Of a stretch of DNA of 64,000 bases, positions 54,870-64,000 are shown in pieces. Source of the stretch: Chryseobacterium sp. W4I1. GTDB lineage: Bacteria > Bacteroidota > Bacteroidia > Flavobacteriales > Weeksellaceae. Made by a program: the position numbers and the translations under genes. Within the stretch, counting starts at the first letter, position 1, and each line of letters starts with the position of its first letter. The DNA is taken from assembly GCF_030816115.1 (NCBI RefSeq), contig NZ_JAUSXQ010000001.1:2666001-2730000 (forward strand), written 5' to 3'. Under the pieces are notes generated by a model. It was not told the DNA's origin, did not search any database, and worked only from the letters and a program-made list of their open reading frames with translations.

Positions 54870-56294
54870 ATGAAAAAAATTGTTTTATACTCTTTAATGC
54901 TTGGTACATTAGCAACCACTATTACCGCATGTAGAAATATAGAAGAAGATGGTGAAACTATCGTTCAAAATGGAGGATCAGGCGGTGGAAATACTGAAAA
55001 CCTAATTCTTTCAGGAAAGATAACAGCTAATCTTACACTTAAGGCTAATAACACTTATAAGCTAAGAGGATTAGTATATGTAACTAACGGAGCTACATTA
55101 ACTATTGAGCCAGGAACAAAAATTGTAGGTGAGGCTGACAAAAACGGATCACTAATTATTACAAGAGGAAGTAAAATCATGGCAGAAGGAACTGCTGCAA
55201 ACCCAATTATATTTACTTCAGAGAAACCAAGTCCTAAAAGAGGAGACTGGGCAGGTTTAGTAATCTTAGGAGCTGCTCCTACCAACGCTTCTTTCAACAA
55301 CCAGCAAGGAGTTGGGGAGATCGAAGGAGGGATCAACAACACTGAAGGTCTTGGACTTTACGGAGGAACCAATGCTGCAGATAATAGCGGTATTTTAAAA
55401 TATGTAAGAGTAGAATATGCAGGGTATGCGTTCTTACCAGATAAAGAAATCAACGGAATTACTTTTGGAGGTGTTGGTAGCGGAACTACGGTAGATTACG
55501 TAGAAGTTGCTTATGCTAACGACGACAGTTTTGAGTGGTTCGGAGGAACGGTAAACTGTTCTCACCTTATTTCTTATAAAGGTCTTGATGACGATTTCGA
55601 TACTGATAACGGTTTTTCAGGAAAAATCCAGTTTGGTATTGCGGTAAGAGATTCTCAGGTTGCTGACGTTTCGGGTTCTAACGGATTTGAATCTGATAAT
55701 GATGCTAACGGTTCTACTTTAACACCAAAAACGTCTGCTATTTTCTCAAATATGACTATTATTGGGCCAATCAACTCTTCAAGCACAGCAACCAATGCAG
55801 GATCAATCAACTCTCTGTTCCAAAATGCATTGCAGATCAGAAGAAATTCATCAATTTCAGTATTTAACTCTGTTTTCACAGGATTCCCGGTTGGTTTGTT
55901 TATCGACGCTACAAAAGGTACACCTACAGATGCTAACATCACAGGAAACAGTTTGGTGTTCCAGAATAATATTTTAGCAGGAAATACAACTCCTTTAAAA
56001 TTCGGACCATCTACTTCTACTCCTACACCTTACACTTTGGCAGATCTTACTACCTGGTTCAATACAGGAGCGAATTCTATGCTAACGTATACTGCTGATG
56101 TAAAATTAACCAACGCATGGGCTCCTGCAGGAACTACTCCAAACTTCTCTCCTGCTTCAGGATCACCTTTATTAACAGGAGGTTTATTTACTCACGCTAA
56201 ATTAACAAGCTGGTTTACGCCTGTAACTTACAGGGGAGCTGTTAAAGATGCCAGTGATACATGGTATGCAGGTTGGACAAACTTTAATTTATAA
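54870..56294 (+). CDS. beta-helix surface lipoprotein
   Basis: This 474-residue lipoprotein has a lipobox (TITAC) and a Gly-rich linker, then repeated beta strands suggesting a right-handed beta-helix (KLRGLVYVTNGATLTIEPG, IIFTSEKPS). Similar flavobacterial proteins are sometimes misnamed multidrug transporter. It is 33 bases downstream of the TonB receptor and probably works with it at the outer membrane. The ligand is unknown. Confidence 0.82.
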   Translation: MKKIVLYSLMLGTLATTITACRNIEEDGETIVQNGGSGGGNTENLILSGKITANLTLKANNTYKLRGLVYVTNGATLTIEPGTKIVGEADKNGSLIITRGSKIMAEGTAANPIIFTSEKPSPKRGDWAGLVILGAAPTNASFNNQQGVGEIEGGINNTEGLGLYGGTNAADNSGILKYVRVEYAGYAFLPDKEINGITFGGVGSGTTVDYVEVAYANDDSFEWFGGTVNCSHLISYKGLDDDFDTDNGFSGKIQFGIAVRDSQVADVSGSNGFESDNDANGSTLTPKTSAIFSNMTIIGPINSSSTATNAGSINSLFQNALQIRRNSSISVFNSVFTGFPVGLFIDATKGTPTDANITGNSLVFQNNILAGNTTPLKFGPSTSTPTPYTLADLTTWFNTGANSMLTYTADVKLTNAWAPAGTTPNFSPASGSPLLTGGLFTHAKLTSWFTPVTYRGAVKDASDTWYAGWTNFNL

Positions 56295-56366
56295 TACATA
56301 GTTCAGTCACTGTATATACCAGATTAGCTTATATACTAAGTAACTAGTTTCTTCATATCAAATTTC

Positions 56367-56398
56367 AAAAGCCATCAGAATTTTTTCTGGTGGCTTTT
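56367..56398 (+). terminator. terminator after lipoprotein gene
   Basis: AAAAGCCATCAGAA (56367-56380) pairs with TTCTGGTGGCTTTT (56385-56398) with one wobble. Confidence 0.83.
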
Positions 56399-56430
56399 CA
56401 TTATTAATAATTAGTAACATTAGAATGAAA

Positions 56431-56454
56431 AAACCATCAGAAAATCCGATGGCT
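56431..56454 (-). terminator. terminator of cytoplasmic amidohydrolase gene
   Basis: On the minus strand GCCATCGGATTTTCTGATGG forms a stem followed by T residues; the bases resemble the neighbouring plus-strand terminator. Confidence 0.65.
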
Positions 56455-56493
56455 TTATTCACAAAAACAAGTATATAAAAAATATATATTCAA

Positions 56494-57732
56494 TTATGAT
56501 CTCCAGAATAGATTCCCTTCAGTCATCAGGGCTTCAATCTTAGATATTCTGGCAACGGCTTCTGCAGAACATGAAGCATTTGTCAAAACTACCGATGCAT
56601 CATCACCCGGTCCTGGCCATTGCCGATTTCCTTTATCATCCAATGGAAGAATACTTTGAGTCGCAAACTGAAGTGTTCTGGACAGTTGGAATTCAGTTTC
56701 ATATCCATACAGTTCCGCAATCAGATTGGCTTTCTGCAGCATATTTCCCGATCCGAACGTACTCCAGTAATCCTGCACATTATCATTTCCGATCAGAACA
56801 TTTACACCATATCTTTTCAATACAGGAATCGGCATCATTGTCCCTCTGAATGGAACAGAAGATACAATTCCCACTTTTCCTTCTGCCAGTCTTTCGGCGA
56901 TCTTTTCCGTTTCCTTTGGCGAAAGATGTCCCAGAGCAAAAGCATGGCTTACAAATATCTTTCCTTGTAACTGTTGATTTTCAATTGCTTTATCAATCAG
57001 GTAATTGATGGTTTTCATTCCCGACTCTCCCACTTCATGCAGATGGATATCTATTCCTTTTTTATGGTCTAAAGCCAGCTGTACCGTAAAATCGAGTACT
57101 TTCTCAATATTTCCGTCAATACTAAAAGGGTCAAGTCCTCCGATAAAATCAACACTTTTCAATTGTGCTACATCTTTCATCAAGGCAACAGTATCCGTAT
57201 AATACAGGCCATGCTGTGGAAAAGCAACAAGTTCAGCCTTAAAAGAGTTTTTTTTGTTGTCCAGTGATTTTTCAAGATGCTCCAGTGATTTTAAACCTGA
57301 AGTGGGATCAATATTAAAATGAGTTCTCGCAAAATGAGTTCCGTAATGCTGCAACAGACTGATCAGCTGCTCTGCCCTATCTACAGATGTTTTTAAAAGT
57401 TCAGGAATGATTTGCTGCTCATAGGCAATCATATCTTTTACCGTTCTTCTTTTTGGTGAAAGCGCTTGCCATGGAAGTCCGTATAATGTTTTATCCAGAT
57501 GAATATGCATATCTCTGAAAGCGGGAAGCATCAGAAACCCTTTGGCATCCAAAGCATCAGAAGCCGGGTCATTTGCTTTTACAGCTTTGATTTTTCCTTC
57601 TTCAATTTCAATACTGAAAAGGTCAGTTTTTGTGCTGATTACTTCTTCTTCATCATATTCAAACCCCGTTTCAAGATGGACATTTTTGAGAGAATATTTT
57701 CTTTTTGCAACCAATTGATAGGGAAACTGCAT
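56494..57732 (-). CDS. CodA-like amidohydrolase, cytoplasmic
   Basis: This 412-residue amidohydrolase has metal ligands H76/H78 (DMHIHLDKT), H229 with E232 (HLHEVGES), H262 (SHAFAL) and D316 (IGNDNVQD). The H-x-x-E spacing and the YWSTFGSGNMLQ segment follow cytosine deaminase (CodA). It probably deaminates or hydrolyses a heterocycle, but the substrate is unknown. No signal peptide is visible. It is a clear paralogue of the exported enzyme at 58887, and shares with it the stretch SELVAFPQHG-type. Confidence 0.87.
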   Translation of the reverse strand: MQFPYQLVAKRKYSLKNVHLETGFEYDEEEVISTKTDLFSIEIEEGKIKAVKANDPASDALDAKGFLMLPAFRDMHIHLDKTLYGLPWQALSPKRRTVKDMIAYEQQIIPELLKTSVDRAEQLISLLQHYGTHFARTHFNIDPTSGLKSLEHLEKSLDNKKNSFKAELVAFPQHGLYYTDTVALMKDVAQLKSVDFIGGLDPFSIDGNIEKVLDFTVQLALDHKKGIDIHLHEVGESGMKTINYLIDKAIENQQLQGKIFVSHAFALGHLSPKETEKIAERLAEGKVGIVSSVPFRGTMMPIPVLKRYGVNVLIGNDNVQDYWSTFGSGNMLQKANLIAELYGYETEFQLSRTLQFATQSILPLDDKGNRQWPGPGDDASVVLTNASCSAEAVARISKIEALMTEGNLFWRS

Positions 57733-57814
57733 AACTTTTCTTTTTAACAGGACAAAGTTACACCGCCTTTATTCAGAACCCGTGTATCAATTATGCTTTG
57801 TTTTGTATCAATTA

Positions 57815-58723
57815 TTATTTGAATTGCGACGGAGTCATTCCCGTCTGTGCTTTGAAAAATTTGGAAAAACTGGCATGATCATAAAATCCCAGATCATACA
57901 CAATATCCTTTACAGACATTTCTGATACTTTCAGAAGACGCTTGGCTTCCAGAAGAATTCGGTCCTGAATAAGTGATGAAGCCGAAGTTTTCAGGTTTTT
58001 CCTACAGACTATATTTAAATAATTGGCAGAAATATGAAGCTTTTCGGCATAGAAAGAAACCGATCTTTCTGTTTTGAAATGTTTATCAATAAGCTGTAAA
58101 AATTTAGAAATAATAGGATTGGAATGATACATTTCAAAATCCTTGAAAGCTCCTTCTACTGATTTACTGACCAATAACCCAATCAGTTCGCTCCGTTTCT
58201 GGATAACTTCCCAAAAGATATTCTCTTCCTCTACCTCTTGCCGGATCGCCTGAAATTCATACAGGAAAGTCTTGAAAGCTTTTTCAGAAAGATCAATAAC
58301 AGGATGATTCTGATAATAGGAAGCTGAAAATCTCAGTGAAGGCAGAAAGCTTTCAAACCAGTCTCTGCTGATCATCAGCTGATATCCAACCGTTTCCTTT
58401 TCGATCACCCACTGATGAACCTGGTCAGGAAAAACAAGGTGGATCTGGTAATTACCTACCTTATATTCTCTAAAATCAATAGTATGGCTGCCTTTACCAT
58501 ATTCAAAAAGGTTAATAATAAAAAAATCATGCTTGTGGGGATCATCAATAGACCGCTCCCCATTCAGTTCATTAAAAAGCAGATGACAGCCTTGAAGCTG
58601 GTTTTCACTGAACTCCTGAATTCCTAAGATTGGAAAATGATTTGTATGGCTCAATCCGTCTGATTTTCTCCTAAAATTAGTAAAATTTACATGACAAATC
58701 TGAACGGACGAAGATATTTTCAT
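57815..58723 (-). CDS. AraC-family regulator
   Basis: This 302-residue protein starts at the ATG at 58723 (MKISSSVQICHVNF). It has an N-terminal AraC ligand domain and a C-terminal double helix-turn-helix ending GFYDHASFSKFFKAQTGMTPSQFK. It sits between two paralogous amidohydrolase genes on the same strand and probably controls them in response to their substrate. Confidence 0.88.
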   Translation of the reverse strand: MKISSSVQICHVNFTNFRRKSDGLSHTNHFPILGIQEFSENQLQGCHLLFNELNGERSIDDPHKHDFFIINLFEYGKGSHTIDFREYKVGNYQIHLVFPDQVHQWVIEKETVGYQLMISRDWFESFLPSLRFSASYYQNHPVIDLSEKAFKTFLYEFQAIRQEVEEENIFWEVIQKRSELIGLLVSKSVEGAFKDFEMYHSNPIISKFLQLIDKHFKTERSVSFYAEKLHISANYLNIVCRKNLKTSASSLIQDRILLEAKRLLKVSEMSVKDIVYDLGFYDHASFSKFFKAQTGMTPSQFK

Positions 58724-58886
58724 TTTAAATAACTTTGATTTTTTAAACCACAAAAGGAACAAAAGTTTTACACTGAGTTATTTTAAGTTTAAAACTTTGA
58801 GAAAAGAAGCCCACCCAAGTTTTTCTGAAAATCATGTTTTCATTGGGAATCTTAAATCCAAATTTCCACCTTTGATGGAGGTGGTT

Positions 58887-60218
58887 TTAAAAAACTACAT
58901 TCCCTTGATGAACCAATGATTTCACATCTGAAATTCTCGAAACAGCTTCTGCGGAACAGCTTGCATTGACCAGTACAAAATCTGCCAGATCCCCGGCTTT
59001 AGGCCATTGTTGATTTCCTTTGTCATCTAACGGAAGTACATTGGCGGTAGCCAGCTTGAGGCTCCTTGACAGTAAAAACTCTGTAGAATAACCGTACAGC
59101 TGCGCCATCAGATTCGCTTTCTGCAGTACACTTCCTGTTCCGAAAGTATTCCAGTGATCTACAATGCTGTCGTTGCCTGTCAATACCGTTACATTATGCT
59201 TATACAAGGTGGGAATCGGCATTACAAGACTTCCGAAGGGAATCGTGGAAACAATTCCTATTTGGGCCTCAGCCAATTTTTCAGCGACCTCCTCCTGTTT
59301 TACTTTGTCTAATTTTGCTAAAATAAAGCAGTGACTCAGGTATGTTTTGCCTTTTAATGAAGGGTTCTCATTCACTTTCTTAATAAGATATTCTACGGTA
59401 TTTAATCCAGATTCACCAGTTTCGTGAAGATGAATATCAATTCCTTTCTTGTTATCTAAAGCTAATAGAACCGTAAAATCAATTGTTTTCTCAATGGCTC
59501 CGTCAATCGTAAACGGATCTACCCCACCGATAAAATCAATATCCATTTGGGCCGCTTCTTTAAGATAGGGCACAGAATCCGTATAAAATACACCATGCTG
59601 CGGAAAAGCCACAAGCTCAGATCCAAAACTTTTCTTTTTGTTTTCTAACGCATTCTGAAGATTTTTTAACGAGTCTAATTTTGAAGTGGGCTCAATATTG
59701 ACATGACTTCTTGCAAAAGAGGTTCCTTTTGATTGCAGCAATTCAATCATCTTTTCTGCTTTGAAGGTTGAATTCTTCAGCATTTCCGGAAGCATTTTCT
59801 GTTCCAGTGCGATCATGCCTTTTACACCGCCGGTTCTTTTTCTGACCGCTTGCCATTTATCACCATAAAACGTCTTATCCAAATGAATATGCATATCTTT
59901 AAATGCAGGGAGCATCAGCATTCCTCTGGCATCAACTGCTTTTGCATTTGGCTGATTCGGAGCCATACTTTTGATCTTTCCGTTTTCAATTTCTATATAA
60001 AACAGATCGGTTGTAGTAGCCGTTACTTCTCCTTCATCATATTCAAAACCGGTTTCAAGACGGACATTCTTAAGCCTTAATTTTCCTTCTGAAATATTCT
60101 GCTTATCAAAAAACGGAGATGCTGCCATAATATTAGGTATTAAAGTGAGTCCGGCCGCTGCCAGCGCTGAATTTCTGATAAAATCTTTACGGGATATTGT
60201 CTGGTCTGAAGTCTTCAT
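58887..60218 (-). CDS. CodA-like amidohydrolase, exported
   Basis: This 443-residue amidohydrolase starts at the ATG at 60218. Its N-terminus (SRKDFIRNSALAAAGLTLIP) looks like a Tat signal with R-K in place of R-R, followed by an export-type hydrophobic stretch. The metal ligands match the paralogue: DMHIHLDKT, HLHETGES, SHCFIL and GNDSIVDHW. It would work in the periplasm. The length difference from the 412-residue paralogue is the N-terminal signal. The substrate is unknown but presumably the same kind of heterocycle. Confidence 0.87.
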   Translation of the reverse strand: MKTSDQTISRKDFIRNSALAAAGLTLIPNIMAASPFFDKQNISEGKLRLKNVRLETGFEYDEGEVTATTTDLFYIEIENGKIKSMAPNQPNAKAVDARGMLMLPAFKDMHIHLDKTFYGDKWQAVRKRTGGVKGMIALEQKMLPEMLKNSTFKAEKMIELLQSKGTSFARSHVNIEPTSKLDSLKNLQNALENKKKSFGSELVAFPQHGVFYTDSVPYLKEAAQMDIDFIGGVDPFTIDGAIEKTIDFTVLLALDNKKGIDIHLHETGESGLNTVEYLIKKVNENPSLKGKTYLSHCFILAKLDKVKQEEVAEKLAEAQIGIVSTIPFGSLVMPIPTLYKHNVTVLTGNDSIVDHWNTFGTGSVLQKANLMAQLYGYSTEFLLSRSLKLATANVLPLDDKGNQQWPKAGDLADFVLVNASCSAEAVSRISDVKSLVHQGNVVF

Positions 60219-60477
60219 TTCCAATCTATTTATGACAAAAATAAAGATAAACTGAATCAATGGTGTGTACGGTTTATTACAATATGTGTATGATTTATTG
60301 GATGGCTTAATTTCTTTATCTTGAAACAAAAGAAACTAAATTCAAGACTGAAATTCTCGGCTAAAAATGATTTCTATTCTCTAAAAATTCTAAAACTCGT
60401 GCGTTACTTAATCTTTTGGTGGAAATAAAAAAGACCAGATCATCAATCCGGTCTTTTTTAATTTTATATTTTAAATC
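60219..60477. other. intergenic region with dispersed-repeat-like text
   Basis: No gene is supported. TTTCTTTATCTTGAAACAAA begins a stretch that reads like a repeat often seen between Chryseobacterium genes, from memory. The hemL terminator is at the far end. Confidence 0.45.
60427..60459. terminator. bidirectional terminator, hemL
   Basis: AAAAAAGACC (60427-60436) pairs with GGTCTTTTTT (60450-60459); U-rich on both strands. Confidence 0.83.
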
Positions 60478-61761
60478 TTAAGAATATTCAAATTTTCTTA
60501 CTGCTTCAAGCGTCATTTCAATTTCTTTATCCTTGATGGCATCACTGATGAAATAGGTTTCATAACCGCTTGGTGGAAGATATATTCCATTCTGAAGCAT
60601 CTGGTGAAAGAAATTATTAAACAAAGAATGATTGGAAGCTTGTGCCTCATCAAAATCAGAAACTCTGTTGGTGTGAAAAAATACAGACATCATAGATCCT
60701 TTTCGGTTGATCTTATGGGGAATTCCTTTTTCATTTAAAATTTTACCGATTCCAAAATCCAGTGTTTCTGCAGTTTTATTGATTCTGTTAAAGAATTCAG
60801 GATCATTTTTGATAAGCTCCAGTGTTTTCAATCCGGCTCTCATCGCCAATGGATTTCCACTTAAGGTTCCTGCCTGATAAACAGCTCCTTTTGGAGCTAA
60901 GTGATCCATAATTTCGTTTCTACCTGCGAAAGCTCCTACCGGAAGGCCACCACCGATTACTTTTCCGTAAGTAACAAGATCTGCTTTTACATTATACAAT
61001 TCCTGAGCTCCTCCGAAAGCCAATCTGAAACCAGTCATCACCTCATCAAAGATTAATAAAGCTCCATTTTCATCACAGATTTTTCTCAAATTCTGAAGGA
61101 AATTATTTTCGGGCAGTACACAGCCCATATTTCCGGCAACGGGCTCAATAATAACAGCGGCAATTTCTCCTTGATTGTGGCGAAACAGATCCTCTACCTG
61201 CTCAAAATCGTTGTAGCGAGCCAAAAGAGTATCTTTAGCTGTTCCTTCTGTAACTCCAGGAGAATTTGGGTTTCCAAAAGTAGCAGCACCGCTTCCCGCT
61301 TTAATCAGAAATGAATCTGAATGACCATGATAACAGCCTTCAAATTTTAAGATCTTATCTCTTTTTGTAAACCCTCTTGTCAACCTTACAGCACTCATAC
61401 AGGCTTCTGTACCTGAAGAAACCATTCTGATCTGATCAATATTCGGAACATTTTCTATAATGAATTTGGCAATTTCTGTTTCCAGTTCTGTAGGTGCTCC
61501 AAAAGAGAAGCCTTTTTCAGCCTGCATTTTCAGTTCTTCAAGCACTTCAGGATGGGTATGTCCTAAAATAGCCGGTCCCCATGAATTAATATAGTCGATA
61601 TATATATTATCATCTGCGTCTGTAAGGTAAGCCCCTTTTGCAGATTTCATGAATACAGGAGCACCTCCTACTGATTTGAATGCTCTGACCGGAGAATTTA
61701 CTCCTCCAGGAATGTATTTGTAGGCTTCATCAAATAAAGCCGAACTTCTTTGGTATTTCAT
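60478..61761 (-). CDS. hemL: glutamate-1-semialdehyde 2,1-aminomutase
   Basis: This 427-residue PLP enzyme has its Schiff-base lysine K267 in [12 protein letters not shown], with [14 protein letters not shown] and the catalytic segment GCYHGHSDS. It converts glutamate-1-semialdehyde to 5-aminolevulinate in haem synthesis. It follows the glucosaminidase gene by 70 bases on the minus strand, probably in one transcript. Confidence 0.96.
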   Translation of the reverse strand: MKYQRSSALFDEAYKYIPGGVNSPVRAFKSVGGAPVFMKSAKGAYLTDADDNIYIDYINSWGPAILGHTHPEVLEELKMQAEKGFSFGAPTELETEIAKFIIENVPNIDQIRMVSSGTEACMSAVRLTRGFTKRDKILKFEGCYHGHSDSFLIKAGSGAATFGNPNSPGVTEGTAKDTLLARYNDFEQVEDLFRHNQGEIAAVIIEPVAGNMGCVLPENNFLQNLRKICDENGALLIFDEVMTGFRLAFGGAQELYNVKADLVTYGKVIGGGLPVGAFAGRNEIMDHLAPKGAVYQAGTLSGNPLAMRAGLKTLELIKNDPEFFNRINKTAETLDFGIGKILNEKGIPHKINRKGSMMSVFFHTNRVSDFDEAQASNHSLFNNFFHQMLQNGIYLPPSGYETYFISDAIKDKEIEMTLEAVRKFEYS

Positions 61762-61831
61762 ATGTTAGTGGAAGTTGAAAGTTTATTGATTGTTAACTAA
61801 AACTTACAATCAAAAAACTGCAACAAAAAAA

Positions 61832-62893
61832 TTAGTTTCTGGGTTTTTTATCAATTAAATAAATCAGCTGGCCTGCAGATGGTTTCTGTCCTTCATCCAT
61901 TCTGTTTTTAGCATATAATTTATTTAATTTGATTCCGAATTTCTGAGCAATATCGTGCATATCTTCACCGGATTCGGCTTTGTAGATGGCTGTATTTCCT
62001 GTAGAATTTTTAGATTCCAGGAAGACAATATCATTTTTCTTGAGAATATCACTGTCAAGCTCATTCCATTTAATCAGCCTGCTTTCGCTTACCTTGAATT
62101 TATCTGCAATGAATTTTACGTTCGTATCTTCAGGTATAACGATATATTTTAAGCCTTCATTGGGATGGCTTTTAATAAGAATTGAATTAAGAATTTCAGC
62201 CTTTGTCTTGATCCTTTCTACTCTTTTCTGCTGCTGTGCATATGAAGTCTGTTTGTAAGGAACTTCTACGGTAACAGGATCTTTAGCTTTCTTTGTATAT
62301 GTTTTCGAAGGTTCCAGCTGCGCCATAAACGACCGGTCATCTTTTAAGTCGGGGTACATTCTAAGAACGGCATACAGAACTTCTCCGGAATTGGTATTAT
62401 CATACTCATAGAGTCTGTATTTTTCAATCTTGGTGATCAGGATCGAAGCATACCGGGGATTGGTAGCATATCCTGCTTTTTTAAGTCCATAGGCCCATGC
62501 CTTGTAATCTTTCATATCCAGATTGAAAAGGCTGGTGTAATATTTTCTTGTGGATAAAAAAATGGAGTGATCTTCATAAGACTGTCGTGGGTCTTCATAC
62601 ACCCGGAAACATTCATTGGGAGCATCATCGGTATGCTTCATGGTTTTGCCGGTCCAGTCTTCCTTGCATTTTATTCCAAAATGATTTTTGCCTTCCTGAG
62701 CCAGCCTGCTCTGCCCGCCTCCGGTCTCTAAGAGTCCCTGAGCCAATGTAATAGAAGCTGGAATTTTATATTTTTCCATCTCTTCTACCGCATATTTAGC
62801 AAATTTTTGAATATACTGGTCTTCAGTAGCCCAAGTCTGGGCCGAGAATTTTGATAAAACTAAAAGGCTTACGAGTAAGAAAAGTCTTTTCAT
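61832..62893 (-). CDS. glucosaminidase/LysM autolysin-like protein
   Basis: This 353-residue protein starts at the ATG at 62893 with a signal peptide (ending LSKFSAQ). A GH73-type glucosaminidase domain (about 20-165) has the catalytic Glu in AQGLLETGGGQS. Two LysM-like peptidoglycan-binding modules follow near residues 240-285 and 300-350. It cleaves N-acetylglucosaminyl bonds in peptidoglycan for growth or division. The gene is 16 bases after the ACC deaminase-like gene. Confidence 0.91.
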   Translation of the reverse strand: MKRLFLLVSLLVLSKFSAQTWATEDQYIQKFAKYAVEEMEKYKIPASITLAQGLLETGGGQSRLAQEGKNHFGIKCKEDWTGKTMKHTDDAPNECFRVYEDPRQSYEDHSIFLSTRKYYTSLFNLDMKDYKAWAYGLKKAGYATNPRYASILITKIEKYRLYEYDNTNSGEVLYAVLRMYPDLKDDRSFMAQLEPSKTYTKKAKDPVTVEVPYKQTSYAQQQKRVERIKTKAEILNSILIKSHPNEGLKYIVIPEDTNVKFIADKFKVSESRLIKWNELDSDILKKNDIVFLESKNSTGNTAIYKAESGEDMHDIAQKFGIKLNKLYAKNRMDEGQKPSAGQLIYLIDKKPRN

Positions 62894-62909
62894 GTTTTTC
62901 AATTTTTAC

Positions 62910-63821
62910 TTATATAATTAAATTTCTATTCTGTTTTTCTAAAAGCAGATTGGCTCCTTCAATACCCTGCAATCCGCCGGTATGGAAACACAAAATCCTG
63001 CTGTTTTCAGGAAAATAACCTTCATTGATCAGTTCAAAAACTTTCTGCATCATCTTTCCTGTATATACCGGTTCCAAAGGAATACCGTATTGTTCCTTAA
63101 AATCATTGATAAAACGGATGTTTTCATCTTTTATTTTACCATAACCTCCAAAGCTTGAATCTATTAGATCAAAATTCTTTTCGGAAGTTAATTCTAAGAT
63201 CTTATTCCCCAGTGAAGTATCATTAACAACCTTAAATCCTATAACTTTCTGATTTTCTTCACAAAATCTTGCAATTCCGGCAACCGTTCCTCCAGTTCCG
63301 ACTGCGGTGCAAAGATAATCAAAATCTTTTGTTTGATCATTGAGCATCATTTTTACGCCTTCTACGGCTTCTCCATTGGTTCCACCCTCAGGAACTATTA
63401 AAGCATTTGGAAATTCATTCTGCAAAAATTCGGTTAATTTTTCTTTATGCCGATATTCTTCACGGGTCACAAATTTCAGATTCATGCCGTTTCTTTTGGC
63501 AAAAATCAATGTTGGATTGTCTCTCCATTTGTCTTTGAGCTCTTCGCCCCGTATGATTCCCAACGTCTGAATACCGGAAAGGTTTCCAACCGCAGAGACT
63601 GCAGCAATATGATTGGAAAATGCACCCCCAAAAGTAATAATATAGGGAGGTTCATGACTTTTTTCCAGGTAGTGATTGATATTATAGAACAGTTTCCAGT
63701 ATTTATTTCCGGAAATCTGGGGATGAATAAGGTCTTCTCTTTTGACGAAGAGTTTTATATTTTGATGAGGAATAGATATTTCCTGAATGGGAATAGGTTC
63801 TGCCGGAGCTTTTAAAAGCAT
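62910..63821 (-). CDS. ACC deaminase/D-cysteine desulfhydrase-like protein
   Basis: This 303-residue PLP-fold protein has the lysine segment ISGNKYWK (residues 35-42), the substrate loop GGAFSNHIAA, and the glycine-rich GTGGTVAGIARF. It belongs to the ACC deaminase/D-cysteine desulfhydrase group; which reaction is catalysed cannot be decided. It is the first of three minus-strand genes with the glucosaminidase and hemL. A TAATTTTG box lies upstream. Confidence 0.85.
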   Translation of the reverse strand: MLLKAPAEPIPIQEISIPHQNIKLFVKREDLIHPQISGNKYWKLFYNINHYLEKSHEPPYIITFGGAFSNHIAAVSAVGNLSGIQTLGIIRGEELKDKWRDNPTLIFAKRNGMNLKFVTREEYRHKEKLTEFLQNEFPNALIVPEGGTNGEAVEGVKMMLNDQTKDFDYLCTAVGTGGTVAGIARFCEENQKVIGFKVVNDTSLGNKILELTSEKNFDLIDSSFGGYGKIKDENIRFINDFKEQYGIPLEPVYTGKMMQKVFELINEGYFPENSRILCFHTGGLQGIEGANLLLEKQNRNLII

Positions 63822-63842
63822 TTTTATGGATTAACTATTCTG

Positions 63843-63850
63843 CAAAATTA
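63843..63850 (-). promoter_or_regulatory. Bacteroidota -7 box for the hemL-containing operon
   Basis: The minus strand reads TAATTTTG, matching TAnnTTTG, 22 bases before the ATG at 63821. Confidence 0.55.
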
Positions 63851-63940
63851 GTAAAAGATTTACTTTCTTTTAATTTATGTAATCTAGGAAGGTTATTTAC
63901 TTTCTTTAGTTAGATTGTAAATAAAATTGAGGCTAATTAT

Positions 63941-63977
63941 TTAACCACAGATGACACAGATTTGCACAGATTAGATG
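63941..63977. repeat. CATCTGTGCAAATCTGTG dispersed repeat, copy 2 (inverted)
   Basis: TTAACCACAGATGACACAGA and TTTGCACAGATTAGATG are the reverse complement, with small changes, of the units at 19959-19989. Confidence 0.72.
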
Positions 63978-64000
63978 CTAAATATTTTTGTGGGAATATT

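Noticed and set aside
1..64000. CRISPR array, rRNA operon, prophage
   Set aside because: No regular short repeats with spacers, rRNA sequence or phage structural genes were seen.

Overview
This 64-kb window is chromosomal DNA from a member of the Flavobacteriia, most likely Chryseobacterium or a close relative in the Weeksellaceae. The evidence is AT-rich DNA, recurrent Bacteroidota promoters (TTG, about 20 nt, then TAnnTTTG), starts without Shine-Dalgarno sites, a type IX secretion sorting domain, a SusC-like TonB receptor, a Bat aerotolerance operon, and an oleate hydratase that closely resembles (from memory) the Elizabethkingia meningoseptica enzyme. No rRNA, CRISPR array, prophage, transposase or integrase was seen. 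Most genes are housekeeping genes in short operons; interesting material sits in a few accessory pockets and intergenic regions.

Layout. 1-7258 (minus): Bat operon (moxR, GNAT, DUF58, BatD-like membrane protein, batA, batB, batC, batD cut by the window edge), with repeated stop/start overlaps. 7565-10334: divergent secreted proteins, one a PNGase F-like glycoamidase with all three catalytic acids and a T9SS tail. 10581-17907 (plus): DinB-like protein, lipoprotein, rlmB, lipoprotein, DUF4834, YfhO-type membrane protein, glycosyltransferase. 18067-26291: lipoprotein, YpdA-type reductase, MFS exporter divergent from an AraC regulator, oleate hydratase, glnS. 26448-28189: alpha/beta hydrolase, then a gene-poor stretch with a perfect sigma-54 site, a 25-codon ORF and a six-cysteine double-glycine peptide. 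28194-33655: menC and fbp (overlapping), aspartate kinase, and a two-domain acyltransferase of the OlsF/GlsF type.

33764-36134: two identical tRNA-Phe genes with similar promoters bracket a 2.2-kb island (cysteine hydrolase, alpha/beta hydrolase, HxlR regulator). 36313-42173: thioredoxin-fold/OMP operon, NamZ-type muramidase head-to-head with an FtsX-like permease, cysteine synthase. 42421-49969 (minus): M1 aminopeptidase, thyA, SDR, GreA-like protein, GH13 enzyme, PRiA4 ORF3-like acidic protein. 50104-56294: histidine kinase/response regulator pair divergent from a TonB receptor and a surface lipoprotein. 56494-60218: two paralogous CodA-like amidohydrolases, one cytoplasmic and one exported, flanking an AraC regulator. 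60478-63821: hemL, glucosaminidase/LysM protein, ACC deaminase-like enzyme.

Several dispersed intergenic repeat families, mostly palindromic, punctuate the window. The best candidates for new biology are the sigma-54/small-peptide region at 27.6-28.2 kb, the PNGase F-like secreted enzyme, and the amidohydrolase pair. Protein family names come from motif recognition by eye; no database search was possible.
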